A stretch of 64,000 bases of DNA from Neoceratodus forsteri (GCA_016271365.2 JADMNL010000028.1:99727501-99791500); one strand, 5' to 3'. Numbered from the stretch's first letter, positions 42,590 through 54,870 are shown. Notes: generated from the letters alone by a model not told the origin. A program made the numbers and translations.

Positions 42590-43980
42590 TTCATTTACAT
42601 ACGAGCATATGAAGAAGCCAGCAGAAGAAGGCCATTTGGTCTATCAAGTCTGCTCGTGTTGCAGGGTCCACAGCTTGAGTTAATATCCATGCCCTCCCTC
42701 CCCAATCCTCCCATCCTCCCTACCCATGATTCTTACCTTCCCCCTATGCCTATCCCAGCCTCTCTTAAAGCTTCCCACTGTCTTCAACGAGATGACCTCT
42801 TCTGGCAGCGCATTTCAAGTGTCCACCACCCACTCTGTGAAGAAGTGCTTCCTGACCTCCCTCCTAAACCTCCCACCCTCCAGCTTAAGACTGTGCCCCC
42901 TTGTGTTATGGTTGCCACTCAGCTTAAAGAGACTCTCCTTATCAACCTTATTTATCCCTTTCAAGTACTTGAAAGTCCCAATCATGTCCCCTCTCTCTCT
43001 TCTGTCTTCCAGGGAGTACATGTTCAGTGCCCTCAACCTCTCCTCGTATGCCTTACCCTACTGACCGGCTATCATCTTTGTAGCCCTCCTCTGGACCTTC
43101 TCCAGCAGGTCAATGTCCTTTTTGAGGTGTGGGCACCAGTACTGAACTCCATATTCTGAATGTGGCCTTACCAGTGACCTGTACAAGGGCAGTATGACCT
43201 CCTCTCTCCTACTACTGATCCCCCTAGATATGCATCCCAGCATCTTGTTTGCCTTTGCTGCTGCTTTCTTGCTCTGCGTGGAGTGCTTCAGGTCACTAGT
43301 GATCATCACTCTCAGGTACTTATCCTCCTCTGATGCAGATACTCAGACTCCACCCAGGTAGTACTCTGTCCTCGGATTCTTGGCTCCAATATGTATAACT
43401 TTGCATTTCTTGGCATTGAAGCCAAGCTGCCAGATCCTGGACCACCTCCCCAGCTTTTCCAGATCTTCCTGTAGGTCCTGTATCCCTTCAGCTGTGTCCA
43501 CTCTCCCACAGAGCTTGGTGTCATCTGCGAATAAGCACATTTTGCCCTTAATGCCATCCCCAATGTCATTGATGAAGACATTGAACAATGGCCCCAGCAC
43601 TGAGCCCTGTGGGACCCCACTGGTTACCTCTCTGGTGCCAGATAACTCTCCTTCCACAACCACCCTCTGGGTTCTGTCCCTCAGATAGTTTTTTTTTCCA
43701 CCCATCTGGCCATCTTTTCCCCAACCCTAAGATCCACCAACTTCCTGATCAACCTTTTGTGGGGCACAGAATCAAAGGCCTTGCTGAAATCAAGATAAAG
43801 GATGTCTACCGCTTCGCCCCTGTCTACTGTCTTAGTGACACAGTCAAAGAGGTTAAGAAGTTAATCAGATTTGTTTGACATGATCCCCCCTCCATGAACC
43901 CATGCTGCCTCTCATCCTGGAGACCATGCTCCTCTAGCTATTCCACCAACCTTTCCTTTAGTATGGTCTCCATGAAAATT
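42590..43980 (-). mobile_element. CR1 LINE, 5'-truncated
   Basis: Reversed CR1 3' tail at 42600-42660 ('gccatttggtctatcaagtc'), then the ORF2 C-terminal part, palm and fingers to about 43980. It is one of the better-preserved CR1 copies here but lacks the endonuclease. The phrase 'tcactctgtgaagaagtgct' (42832) is common to all the CR1s of the window. Confidence 0.85.
43343..43705 (-). pseudogene. CR1 reverse transcriptase palm
   Basis: The frame reads REVTSGVPQGSVLGPLFNVF (motif B), MCLFADDTKLCGRVDTAEG (motif C, Asp-Asp intact) and WSRIWQLGFNAKKCKVIHIG. The C-terminal part continues in the frames 43058-43309 (KANKMLGCISRGISSRREEV, LVRPHSEYGVQYWCPHLKKD) and 42815-43036. The active site is intact, but frameshifts and 5' truncation remove function. 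Confidence 0.85.
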
Positions 43981-44319
43981 TAATAAGTATTTTAATGTGT
44001 TACAGATAGTAGTACTCACCCTGGACTGCACCAGTCTTGGATGAGTGCCATCACCTGAAACTCTTGAATCAAAAAATGATGCATTCGGGGGCGTGGCCTA
44101 GCCCTGGTCTAGTATGGTCGCATAGAGAGATAGCTCCTGCAACACGGGGATAAATCCGACATTTGCCGTCACTAAGACCCTCTATTTCTGCCAGAATTTC
44201 ACATCGTAGCAGAGAGGAATCCCCTGGGCATAATCTTGGGACATGTATCGCAAGTGCTCTTTTGGAAATCACTCATCTCTCTCTCTCTAGGAAAGCGGAT
44301 TTGCAGTGTGGCCTACAAC

Positions 44320-45520
44320 ATGCAGCCTTCTGAAGAATCATCAAGAACTGAAGCGATGTTCGGCCAGCTCATGATCCCAGTGGCACAACTCACAACTGCA
44401 GTCAATGCCACGATGCAAACTTGCAAGGGATCAAAGTTAGGATTTTCCACAGCAAGCGACCAAAATCCTCCCATGATGCAGCCCTTCATGAAATAACTGC
44501 AACTCTGAGGGAACAGGCCACACTTATTCACACACCACAAAATAAAGTAGACAACCTTGAAAATTGCAGCCGTTGAAACAATATATGGCTTATTGGCTTT
44601 CCGGGAGGTCCAGAACAGAAATCGGCCATCGACCTCTTACAGACAACCCTCCTGAAGCTGCTCAAGTTACCAGCCAATTTTCACCCTCAGATAGAACAGG
44701 CACATCACTCGTTTGCCCTGGTACCGAGGCCTGGAGCAAGGCCCAGACCCCTGCTTGCCAGATTTTTGGACTTTAGGAAAAAAGATTCTATTATGGCTGC
44801 TGCTCGAACTGCGGGGGAAATTACTTGGCAAGGGCATCATATCCAGCTCTATCAGGACTATTCTAGAGAACTCTCTGATCGCTGCAAGGAATATGCCCAG
44901 GCTCGGAGATTTTTACAAAAACTAAACTACTCTTACTCACTGCGGTATCCAGCAACCATGTGGATCATGCACAATGGATCTCCCCTTCTGTTTGAGCCCC
45001 AGAGAGCTTGATGGACTTCCTATGGGCTAGACACCCCATGGAGTTTCGGGACCCCAACAATCAGAGCAAGCAAATACAACACTCTTCCTCTCCGTCAGCA
45101 GCGAATATTTCCTTGGTTCCCAAGCAAGATATACCTGAGTCTGGTGTGCAGATTTTTGATGCATTGCTACCATCGAGGCCAAGAAAATGGCAACCCTCTC
45201 ATCGCCATGCTCGACGACAACATCCCACTGAAAGAACCAGCTCCCCAAGCCCACAGGTGATGGCGCAATCAGACCAACTTCCAGATCAGCAAGACCCCAT
45301 GGACCTGCAGACTTTCTTCTCACCTAACCCATTTGCCGTTCTACAACTGGACCTGAAGGACTCAGACACCGCACAAGGGATCTCAGAAGAGGCAGAGACG
45401 GATATGCGTGGGCTGACATCCTCAAAGACTATGCTCTCCATGGCTCGAAGCAAATCCTGGGCTGACATAGTTGCTGCATGTCCAGAACCTACAGCCAGCC
45501 ATCCTGCTGCAAATCCATGA
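44320..45520 (+). pseudogene. L1-type ORF1 protein, frameshifted
   Basis: The start is probably MQPSEESSRTEAMFGQLMIP near 44321. The conserved central part reads NLENCSRRNNIWLIGFPGGP (about 44560-44615), then RPRPLLARFLDFRKKDSIMA near 44742-44800, and YQDYSRELSDRCKEYAQARR with YSLRYPATMWIMHNGSPLLF up to 45000. This matches the RRM and C-terminal domains of L1-type ORF1p, an RNA-binding chaperone. The frame shifts near 45009 and continues with MDFLWARHPMEFRDP to 45520. No zinc knuckle is visible. Confidence 0.8.
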
Positions 45521-46311
45521 GATGAAACTCTCGATGCTGCAATTGGTCTTCCCAGACCTGGCTCAGAACCCCCGGACTGAGGACATGTTCTAACTGTATG
45601 GTAACAGTTTAATATGGGTGGTTGAGCATGTAATAAGGGAAAGGGGGCCTCTTTTTTCTGCGTGGTTCTCCCTCTATGTGTTAACTTCTCTTCCCCTAGC
45701 CTGCCATGGGATCTAAATTACTGGAAGTATTAGGCTCAGCTCTCCCTATCCCTCGCCTATCGGCTGGGCATACTGGAGTACTGTAACTCCTTTTGTGACA
45801 TGCTTTTGAGGATATCCTACTATCTGCTCTGGGCCCCATGGTCCCAGGGGGCATCCTCTCATACATCCTCGGGCCGGTCTTAGCTCTAACTATATCTTTA
45901 CTCCCCGTAGTACAGACAAGCTGTTCTGGAGGGTATCTCCTCCTGTCCTGATCCCAGGCCAACCCCCACGGATACCAAAGGAGGTCTTGCGACTTCGGTC
46001 GGTGACAGGATACCTTTGGGACTCCCAACAGCTGTGGACAGGCCGATATGTATATATATATAGTTGGTTAAATGTTATTATTACTCAATATTATGTTCTA
46101 CAAGTTGAAATTGTTTATAGGTTTTTCCAGATCGTGATTAGTAAATGCTTAAGGGGGGGTTGTGGGTGCACTTGGCGTGCTTTGCTGGTGGTGTCTAAAT
46201 CAGTAACAACAGATTTTCCGCATAAGGTGATATGGGGCAGACCTTCACTCTCAATCTCTACTAGGTTCTATAGCTCACTCCCTTCTAAACCAGACCTCTC
46301 ACTTCTAGACT

Positions 46312-47172
46312 ATGGCTGACATTCACTATATCACCTGGAACGTACGGGGCCTTAATACCCCTATGGAGCGTTCTCAGGTGCTGAACCATTTCAAGACACT
46401 GGTTGTGCAGGTAGCCCTACTACAAGAGACTAAGTTGAAAAAGTTGGACCATGACAGGCTGAAAGGCTCTTGGGTGGGACAGGTTGTTTCTTCTTCAGCC
46501 TCCACTCGCAAACGGGGGGTTGCTATTTTATTTCACAAATCCCTTCAGTGGACACAATTAAAAGTGCAGCGAGGTGGAGATGGCAGATGGGTGGCAGCTT
46601 TGATGGATACTCCGACAGGTACCCTAGTGATAGCTAACGTGTATGGTCCTAATGACGACCAGCCTGAAGTGTTCCACTCGCTGGCTCAAGCTATTAGCTC
46701 TTTAGCCTCTCCACAGGTCCCTATAATCTTAGGTGATTTTAATCTCCCCCTGGATCCTTTCTTAGATCGCACATCCGCCTGCCCAGATCATCATCAGAAA
46801 TCTCGCCTTTCACTGCGACAGCTGATCACAGAAATGGGGTTACAAGACCCCTGGCGCATCCTGCACCCGCAGGACGAAGATTATACATTCTTTTCTCCGG
46901 TGCATAACTCACATTCTCGGCTGGATTACTGGCTTATATCCCCTTCTATTATGAACACCACCAATGATGCTGTAATTCATCCAATTGTCATATCGGATCA
47001 TGCTCCAGTGCAACTTCACAAGCTAAGTAGCCCCTCAGCCTCTCGATCCCCAAGCAGGAGTCTGGACCCACTTCTCTTGAAGGACCCTAACTTCCCTCAG
47101 TGGTTTCGGATGCAGGTCACTAATTTTCTACAAGATCATGCCACAGTGGAGGTGCCCCCAACAATGGTCTGA
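46312..47172 (+). CDS. L1-type ORF2 endonuclease domain
   Basis: A clean 286-codon frame from ATG at 46312. APE-type endonuclease landmarks are all present: ITWNVRGLN (Asn), LLQETKLKKLD (Glu), IANVYGPND (Tyr), ILGDFNLPLD (Asp/Asn), HSRLDYWLISPS (Asp) and VISDHAPVQL (Asp-His). In the family this enzyme nicks target DNA to prime reverse transcription. A TGA at 47170-47172 separates it from the rest of ORF2, whose frame continues (EALKATMRGTIMGYSAHRRR) up to the solo LTR at 47379. So the domain is intact but the full ORF2 is not. Confidence 0.85.
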   Translation: MADIHYITWNVRGLNTPMERSQVLNHFKTLVVQVALLQETKLKKLDHDRLKGSWVGQVVSSSASTRKRGVAILFHKSLQWTQLKVQRGGDGRWVAALMDTPTGTLVIANVYGPNDDQPEVFHSLAQAISSLASPQVPIILGDFNLPLDPFLDRTSACPDHHQKSRLSLRQLITEMGLQDPWRILHPQDEDYTFFSPVHNSHSRLDYWLISPSIMNTTNDAVIHPIVISDHAPVQLHKLSSPSASRSPSRSLDPLLLKDPNFPQWFRMQVTNFLQDHATVEVPPTMV

Positions 47173-47378
47173 GAGGCTCTGAAAGCCACCATGCGAGGCA
47201 CTATCATGGGATATTCGGCGCATCGCAGGCGGCAGAGAGAACACCAGCTTAAAACATTGGAATCCCATCTTATAGAACTTGAGGCCAAATTTAAAGGTAT
47301 GCCGTACACTTCCTTACACTCCCTGATAGGCAAGGAAATAACTAAAATCAATCACCAAATACAGCACCTACTTGCCGG

Positions 47379-49165
47379 TGTAACCCCCCTGCAAATGGGG
47401 GTTCCCAAAAGACTTCCAGGAGCTTGCTTGAATGCTCCAAGCCTGAATGGTGTTTGGCATTTAAGCCATTTATCAGTGAGTGTTTTTAGAGCCTCTGGTA
47501 CTGTCTCTTTAAGAGCTGTCTGCTTGCAGACGTAATTAGTTTGTATGGGGGGACTGTGTGCTTCTCTGCTTGAGTACCACTCGAGCTGCTGCCAATTCAC
47601 TCCATTTTTGCAGTCACTAGGAGTGCAAAGGGAACCTATCTGAAAGATGTAACTGTTTGCCAGAAATCATTTAGAGTAATAATGAAATTACAGTTTGTCT
47701 AACCTGCTTTCTTTGCAGTCAGAACTGTGTTTGCCTAGTTCCCATTCTAGTTTTGAACTGCTGAACTGGACCAATCAGTGTGGGTTAAGGTAGCTCTAAA
47801 ATGGTGCCTTGGAGAATCAGAACTTGGACTCATAATCTGAGCCAGCCACAAGAGGATTGTATGGGCAGTGACTCTGGGAGATGTAGTTTAGACTTTGGCG
47901 CCTTTTGGACCAACAGGGGCAGTCTATTGTGAGTGACAGCCAATCCAGCCAAGAACTGGGAGGAACTCAAAGGAAGTGCCCGGTTTGTCTGCTGGAGTTT
48001 CAGTTGAGCTCTGGCAGTGAAGAGGGAAGGAGCCCTGTGCTTTTTCGTGTGCAGTTTTAGTTGGGAAGCTGTGAAGGCCCAGAGTTCGGTCTGCAGCTTG
48101 TGTAACTGCTTGTTAGGACTGAATCCGTCCTGTGAAGAGAATCAAAGGATATCTGAAGAGTAGAAACCAGGCTCACCCTGTAGAAGACTGGAGAAATTGC
48201 TGAATTGCACTCGGTCTGTCTGGAACTGAATCTGCTGTGTGTTCTCCCGGGTATTGTTTAGTAATTGCGATCGGGATAGAGAAGCAGCCTGCCTGGTATA
48301 GTACTTTCTTTTTACCATATAAATGTATGAGGAGGCTTGTGTAGCTCAAGTGAATCCTGCTGCCATTAAAGGACTTTTGCCTGTGACTGTTTACCATATA
48401 AATGTGTGAGGAGGCTTGTGTAGCTCGAGTGAATCCTGCTGCCATTAAAGGATTTTGCCTGTTGCAGTTTGCCATATAAATGTGTGAGGAGTCTCGTGGA
48501 GCTCAAGAGTAGCCCTGCTGACATTGAAGGACCCTATCTTGTTTGAGGTCGTGAGTACTAATTCAGGGTCGCCCTGTTGAATTGCCACATTGAATCCAAA
48601 TGGAATTACTGTACTGCTGACTGTTTAACTAATTTTTCTTTTCTCTGTGTGAAAGGGCCCCACCAGCTGCCACGGTTTGGACAGCCACTAGGGCTTGGGT
48701 ACCCAGGACAGTAACTGGTAGGGATAGGCCTGTGCACAGAGCCATAAGTAGATGAGTAAAGTGATAAGCTAATTAACCTGATTTCCCCCTGTCCTTGTTA
48801 TATCCCCCTAAATAAATCAGAGCTGCTTGTTTCAGCAAAGTTATACTGCCTGAGGTATTTGTCTATGTTAAAGTATTGTACTGTGATTGTTGCACTGTAT
48901 CTTGTTTTACAGGAGGTCCCAGTGCCTGAACCAGTCCTGGGGGTAAGTGTATACTGTGAAGATAATTCTGATATATTGTGTGGGCCACTAGTGGGAAGAA
49001 AGGGGGGTTGCAGTGTCCCAGAGGGCTGTGACCAAGTTAGTTTAACTATTGCAAACCCTGACCTCTGGGTGGAGGCACCCGCCATCGGATCCAGGCCCCT
49101 CAACCTGTTAGTGGCAAATCAGGCAGGGGTAGTAGCCCCTTGGATAGCGTCATCTAGGGGTTACA
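47379..49165 (+). mobile_element. Solo Gypsy LTR inside the L1 ORF2
   Basis: TGTAAC..GTTACA, same family as the 17725-27382 element but 1787 bases long. It is flanked by CCGG (47375-47378) and CCAG (49166-49169), a 4-base duplication with one change. ORF2 coding resumes directly after it (KAELAFLRLRHKYWKGG). The extra length comes from a ~77-base block present three times (about 48310-48540). A solo LTR arises by recombination between two LTRs. Confidence 0.9.
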
Positions 49166-50116
49166 CCAGGAAAGCTGAACTGGCCTTCCTCAGACTAAGA
49201 CATAAATACTGGAAGGGGGGGAGAGAAGGCTGGGAAAGTACTAGCCTACAGACTCCAGAAACAGAGGGCCAAGAGCCATATTCCCAGACTCAAAGCACCA
49301 GATGGTCCTGTGCAAGTCCAACCAGAATGCATAAATGAAATAATGACAGATTTCTATAAACAGCTATATTCTTCCTCCGGCACTTTTAATGTTGCACAGG
49401 TGCGAACCTTTCTGACATCTATACCTATCTGTCATTTAACTCCTCAGCAAGCTGCCACCTTGGAGTCTCCCATTACCCCTCAAGAGGTCACAGATGCAGT
49501 CCACAATTTAAATCATGGGAAGGCCCCTGGTGGGGATGGATTTCCCCCTGAAATGTGGAGCCTAGTTGCACCACTGATATCCCCCCTGCTTAGTGATTTT
49601 TTTAATTTGGCCTTTAGTTCTGGATCCCTCCCCCCATCCCTTCGGGAAGCGATCATTACTGTATTTCCCAAAAAAGGGAAAGATGCCACTTTACCATCCA
49701 GTTATTGCCCTATTTCACTTATCAATTCGGCTAGTAAGATTTTTGCAAAAATTCTGGCTTCCAGGCTAAACCCCTTGCTTCCCCATCTTATACATCCTTC
49801 ACAAGTCGGATTTGTCCCGGGTCAGCTCAGCAGAGATCACATACGTTCCCTTATAAATATCATATACCAGGCCAGAAACTTCCCGGTACCAGCTGCTGCA
49901 GCAATAGATTTTGAGAAGGCATTTGATTCTCTTGAATGGCAGTACCTTCAAGAGGTGCTGGAAGCCATGGGTTTTGGTCACAATTTTAGGAGCTGGGTAA
50001 CAGCTCTGTATCACAATCCTCTGGCCCGGGTCCTCATCAACTCTACTCTGTCCACACCCTTCCCTCTGGGGCGGAGCACAAGGCAGGGCTCCCCCTTTCT
50101 CCATTACTTTTCATAA
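49166..50116 (+). pseudogene. L1-type reverse transcriptase, N-terminal and palm part
   Basis: After KAELAFLRLRHKYWKGG the frame shifts. From 49310 it is open for 268 codons: INEIMTDFYKQLYSSSGTFN; LNHGKAPGGDGFPPEMWSL; REAIITVFPKKGKDATLPSS; PISLINSASKIFAKILASRL; QVGFVPGQLSRDHIRSLINI; AIDFEKAFDSLEWQYLQEVL (motif A, catalytic Asp); and RSTRQGSPFLHYF (motif B, shifted). A one-base loss near 50095 ends the frame. Confidence 0.88.
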
Positions 50117-51895
50117 TAGCAGTGGAACCACTTGAGATTGCCAACGCCACTCTTCAGCCATAACAGGGTTTCCCTTTGGCGATATCACTCTCCCCACATT
50201 TATGTATGCAGATGATTTGTTAGTCCCATTGGTGGACGTCACCACTTCCCCTCCCTCCACTGCTTTCCCTCCTTGCAGATTTTACGAGCTACTCTGGCCT
50301 AAAAATCAACAGGTCTAAAACGGAAGTAGTCCCCCTCAATAGCTTGTGCACTTTGGATCAGGTAGCCCATCTCGGCCTTCATTGGGCCCCACATTCCCTT
50401 GCGTATCTAGGGATATGGCTCACAGTAGACCTTACTAAAAATCTGGGATCTGAAACGTAAACCCCTTCTTGAAGATATCAAGACTGATTTTGTACGCTGG
50501 CGTGGTCTTCAGTTTACACTAGCAGGTAAAATATGTGCGCTTAAAATGGTGGTAGTCCCTAAACTTTTATATGTCATCTCACATATACCACTCACACTAC
50601 CGGCCTCATGGGTTAAAGCTATAGACCAGGCCTTTTCCAACTTTATTTGGGAAGGCACCAAACCCTGTTAAAGTAGAAATAAACTCTGATCCCATTGGTC
50701 ACAGGGAGGCTGGGGCCTTCCTTGGCTGGAAGGGTATAAATGGGCCTTCACCGCAGCCCAGACCCTAAACTGGTTCCTCCCACAAACATCTGAGCGACCA
50801 CAATGGATACACATGGAGGCGTCTATGGCCCAGACCCAATCCGATGCAGTTTTACTTTGCAATCCCCTTCCCAAACATTTGTCTTCCTGCCCAATGATAA
50901 CAGGCTCAGTACTGACATGGCATATGGTGGAAAAGAAATTGGAGGCAGATATATGCCCCCTTCTGGCCACCCCATATGGGGGAACACATTCATAAAAGTG
51001 GATGGCAACCCTTTGCACTGGCCTCTATGGCAGAGTAAAGGAATTCTTACACTAAAGGACTTGACAGTAGATGACAGTCTCACTGTCAAAACATTTCAAA
51101 CACTAGAACAGGAGTCCACTTAGGTAAGCAGGCCTTTTGGCAGCACCTGCAGCTCAGAAGCTCGGTTTTAGCTTACATTAAACAACACCACAAGACAGAT
51201 ATGGCAAGGTCCCATTTGCTAACTAAATGGCTGACCTAGAAGGGGGTAAAGCCAGTCTTATATATGCTGATCTTAGGAATCATCTCCCTGCACAATCAGC
51301 TCAGGCTAAAGGTAAATGGGAGCAAGCTCTTCAACAATCTATTTAGGATACCCAATGGAAGCTATGCTGGAAATATGCTTATTCTATGTATCCAGATATG
51401 AGAAGCAAACTTATGCAAAACAAGATATTGTCACATTGGTATTGCACTCCTGTGGTCTTGCACAGAATGCATCTTATGGACAACAGTCATTGCAGGTGAT
51501 GTCGCTCGGGAGAGGGAGACCTCTTGCATATACTTTGGCTTTGCCCACTTCTCATTTCATTCTGGATGGTTGTCTTGGGTCTGGCTCAACAGGTCTCAGG
51601 CTCTGCTCTGACTCTAGATCCCCTAGTTTGGATTCTGGGCCTTCCTCCTGTGCTGAGAGTGTTCACTCGTCAACAGCACAGATGGCTGACACTTCTTAGC
51701 CTCCAAGCTAAGAGGCTTATCCTCTGTAGGTGGAGAACCACAGAGGTACCCAACATCTCTGAATTATATAATGCCCTCTCTAGTGTAGCAGTACTGGACC
51801 ATCAGTCCCACTTAGCTACCAATACTCTTTCACAATATTATCTTACCTGGACCCCTTACCTAGTTTATCTCTCTCCACGTGCAGGGATTGGCTGA
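50117..51895 (+). pseudogene. L1-type ORF2 C-terminal part
   Basis: Motif C is intact as FMYADDLL (YADD at 50205-50216) in a new frame. Downstream pieces in several frames follow the L1 pattern: YKWAFTAAQTLNWFLPQTSE near 50735, MEASMAQTQSDAVLLCNPLP from 50813, WILGLPPVLRVFTRQQHRWL near 51630 and LQAKRLILCRWRTTEVPNIS near 51705. At least five frame breaks. In the family this region contains the thumb and a Cys-rich end; I cannot locate the Cys motif with confidence. Confidence 0.75.
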
Positions 51896-52397
51896 CTTCC
51901 ACTGTGGAATGATCTGGACCAACATAATAGATACACTGATAGGCAATGGCTTGGAACCCCAAAATCCCTCCCCACAAGAACTTCTATCTTTTCTCCTTAT
52001 AGGATAAGAATTCAGATCTGGACTTAACGTTGTTAGTATTTTGTTGTTATGTCTGTGCTTTTCAGGCTTATTCAGGTATCAGGAGACACCTATGTGTCAT
52101 GCCCGTATTAGACTCCTTAACTAACCTAGATGTGGTGGTAATCATGCATTTTCTCATACTTTTTTCTCTCTTGGGTAAACTACCACAATACAATTTACTC
52201 TATAATTTCTTACCGTGTCATTATTTAGCAATATGCCTTTCTATGGGCTAGACATTGTCAATTATATAATGATACTGCAGTCAATGTGTACGCATATATG
52301 TCATGCTGTATCTTATCTATGTACCTGGTCATGTCTGATGTTATTTTTCAAACCTAATAAAAAAATTATTAACTAAAAAAAAAAAAATGAAGCATTC

Positions 52398-53184
52398 ATC
52401 TTTTGATGTAAGCAGACACACATTGTAGAAATGGCCACAAAAACGTACACACCTTTGAAAATAGGTGGCTCAAGTTTTTTTTTTTTTGTTGCATACATTT
52501 TTATTAAATTAACTCAAAGCTGTAATCAATAAATAGGGCATCAATAATCTCCTTTTTAGTATAAGTAAGTGTAAATCAGGAAACCTATTGATTTGTGAAT
52601 AAAGTCAATAAATACAGCATCAATAATCTCCTTTTGGCTCAAGTTTTGGCACAAACCGGCAGACGCTGACTAAATGCGAAAATCGTATTTGCCTCAGCCT
52701 CTGGCCCATGTGAATATTCTACCCATGATCCCTTTTCAATTGTTTGTTTGTTTTACTTTGTAATTCCCTGCTTTCATGCTTCTCCCACCAATAAAATCTA
52801 GGTGACTGACAGTGCCAGTCATCCCACCAGTACTGATGCCTCCTCCGTGAGTCAGTAGCAGAAGTGTCTGTGAGCTGGACAGTTAGCATCCATTCATGCC
52901 CAGAGACTCAGATGATCACATCCATGCCACCCCTGGGCCCTGGTAGCCTTTTTGTACCTAGCTTTTTGGCCTCTGGTCACCACCTATGCCCTCTTTGGGT
53001 GTACCCAGTACCCCCACTCACCACAGCCCCCCCATCACGCCAGTGAGTATCAACATGGGGAGGGGTCTGAGGGCTCCAGGTCACCACTATATATGGATTA
53101 CTTCCCCCCCTTTCTCCCATTCCCAGGCTTGTAAGTGTGCAGTGGCGTGGTGTGCACCATAGAAATGCCACACAAGAAGCACCT
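52398..53184. other. Unassigned; one short direct repeat
   Basis: 'gcatcaataatctcctttt' occurs at about 52539 and 52618, an 80-base spaced direct repeat. Otherwise nothing recognised. The 53.0 kb C-rich part has no family signature. Confidence 0.4.
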
Positions 53185-53415
53185 GCCCACAGTCAATCAG
53201 AAGGCCATTGCTGTTGCTCCTTCCAGCCTCCGCTAGGTACCAGATGAGCAGTGACTAGTGCTGTTCCCCCTCCATGAAGGAGCAGAGCTGTCAGTTGATG
53301 CTCAATCCTCCTTCCCCCAGATGACCCCTGAGTGACCCTGGTCCATTTCGGAACCAGGGTCACTGGTGTGGCTACAGGTGAGGTGTCCATTGCCTCAGCC
53401 TTCCACACCACTAGG
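53185..53415 (-). mobile_element. SINE, hairpin family, copy 4
   Basis: On the minus strand: 'gccacaccagtgaccctggt' (degenerate B-box region), then 'gagcatcaactgacagctc', the family hairpin block with decayed pairing, then 'ctgctccttcatggaggggg'. Aligns in order with 250-545 and 60245-60465. Confidence 0.55.
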
Positions 53416-54336
53416 TCTTTTCCTGGTAGCCTTTTTTTATTATTATCCTCCACCACCCCGATTTTCCCCTTAAGGTTGCCCTTTTCCCCTCCCCAATGAC
53501 CAGAAATTACAATGGCTCTACCCTTTCTTCCAACCAGAGGGGCGGGTAAGGTGCCGCCATCACAGCTGTCACCAATATGCCTTATTGATTAGCTGGCTGA
53601 GGGGGTGCAGATGCCAGGTGTCCCACATGACCTGCCCTCCTTCCCTGACAGTCAAGTGCCTCCACACCTGTGGCACCCTTAGCACCCTCACCTCACCTGC
53701 TGGCCCCATGCTCGGGAGCTAGGGATCAGTCAGGCCCAGAATTTATGAGAGGAGGGCACAACCTATGCAAGATGACCCTGTACATTTTGACTCAAGTTCG
53801 GAGTCTGGATTGAACCAGTTTGTACAGTACCAACAAGGGGAGAGTTTAGAGACTGTGCTTCCTGAGTGTTTACTAAACTGTAATATAGTATATCATTTCA
53901 GTAAAGAGTGACAACACCTTGCAGTGTGGTATTTTTTTCTGTCAGAACAGAGGTCTGAGCTGATTTCTTGCCGCAGCCCAGGGAAAGGAAACGGATGTGT
54001 GACGGATGTACAGGGAACCCACTGGTGAGCATAACATCTTGCCCCAGACAACAAGGGTCTCCCTTGCCTATGCCCAGCCCCTGCTAACACCAAGAGAGGG
54101 TTACCATATGGTGCCAGCCTCAGCTAAGTGACAGTGCTGAAGCAGCTGAGTGAATTGCAGGTTACCATGTACGCTACGTCGGGGCTACTACGGAAAGGTG
54201 TAACAGTGCGTAATATCAAACACCACTTCTTTATAATGTATGGGGAGCCCTTATTATTAACTGAAATCAAATAGATTACAACCTTGTTATGCCATTGTTA
54301 TGACTTCATTCTGTTGTTAACCCTTCTTGAGTATGT
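53416..54336. other. Unassigned sequence
   Basis: No gene, element end or tandem structure that I can support. Confidence 0.4.
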
Positions 54337-54524
54337 CATATCATAGAGAATACTTGATTGGCAACTATGCACACCAGTGTGTTCTACCACAGAGGGGTTC
54401 TGATTCCCTCTGACCTCAAGAGCAAAGTTCGAGAGGTCCATGGGAATCGGAACCCTGAGGTGACGGAACACACAGGGTGTGCATAAAGTTGCTCATCCTG
54501 TATTTTTTATAGTGTATACTAGTA
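54337..54524. mobile_element. Palindromic MITE, copy 1
   Basis: The two halves are reverse complements over about 75 bases: 'ctatgcacaccagtgtgttc' (54365) against 'gaacacacagggtgtgcata' (54465), and 'gaggggttctgattccc' (54392) against 'gggaatcggaaccctg' (54441). The centre is 'ctcaagagcaaagttcgag'. The right end 'tatagtgtatac' is the inverse of the left end of copies 2 and 3. No coding capacity. Confidence 0.8.
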
Positions 54525-54654
54525 CTATGTGAGATGTTTGCTTTGTGTTTTTTTCTGTCTTATTTATAATGAAACTGACTTGAAAAGTCTCTAGAGGTTC
54601 TAGAATACTGTCACCACAGAATTAAATAGAGGAAAGCAACAATGTGCCAGGATT

Positions 54655-54870
54655 CCAAGTGGTTCTGCTGCAGTAGTGACATCACTACTGCAACAGAACA
54701 ACATAATGACATCACTACTGCAGCAGAACAAGCATATTCCAGGCATGGAATTTCATGCATAACAGCATTCCACTATACACTATAATGGTATAACAAAAAT
54801 GGAATGCTTACAACAATCAATGTTCTAACAAAACGGAATGCTCGCAACAATCAATGTTCTGTAAAGTAAT
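54655..54870. repeat. Short palindrome and direct repeats
   Basis: Bases 54662-54679 and 54682-54699 are an 18-base inverted repeat with one mismatch ('ttctgctgcagtagtga'). The right half 'gacatcactactgca' is then repeated directly at 54708. Further on, 'cggaatgctcgcaacaatca' (54834) repeats 'tggaatgcttacaacaatca' (54800). Confidence 0.7.

Larger units (their letters stand above)
44087..52381 (+). mobile_element. Full-length L1/Tx1-like LINE with 16-bp target duplication
   Basis: Flanked by aaaaaatgatgcattc (44071-44086) and aaaaaatgaagcattc (52382-52397), one mismatch. It contains a 5' UTR starting 'gggggcgtggcctag', ORF1 (about 44320-45520), a spacer, ORF2 with endonuclease and RT (46312 to about 51900), a 3' UTR with 'aacctaataaaaaaatt', and poly-A. 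Without the solo LTR at 47379-49165 it is about 6.5 kb, a normal full length. Both ORFs have frameshifts. Confidence 0.92.
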
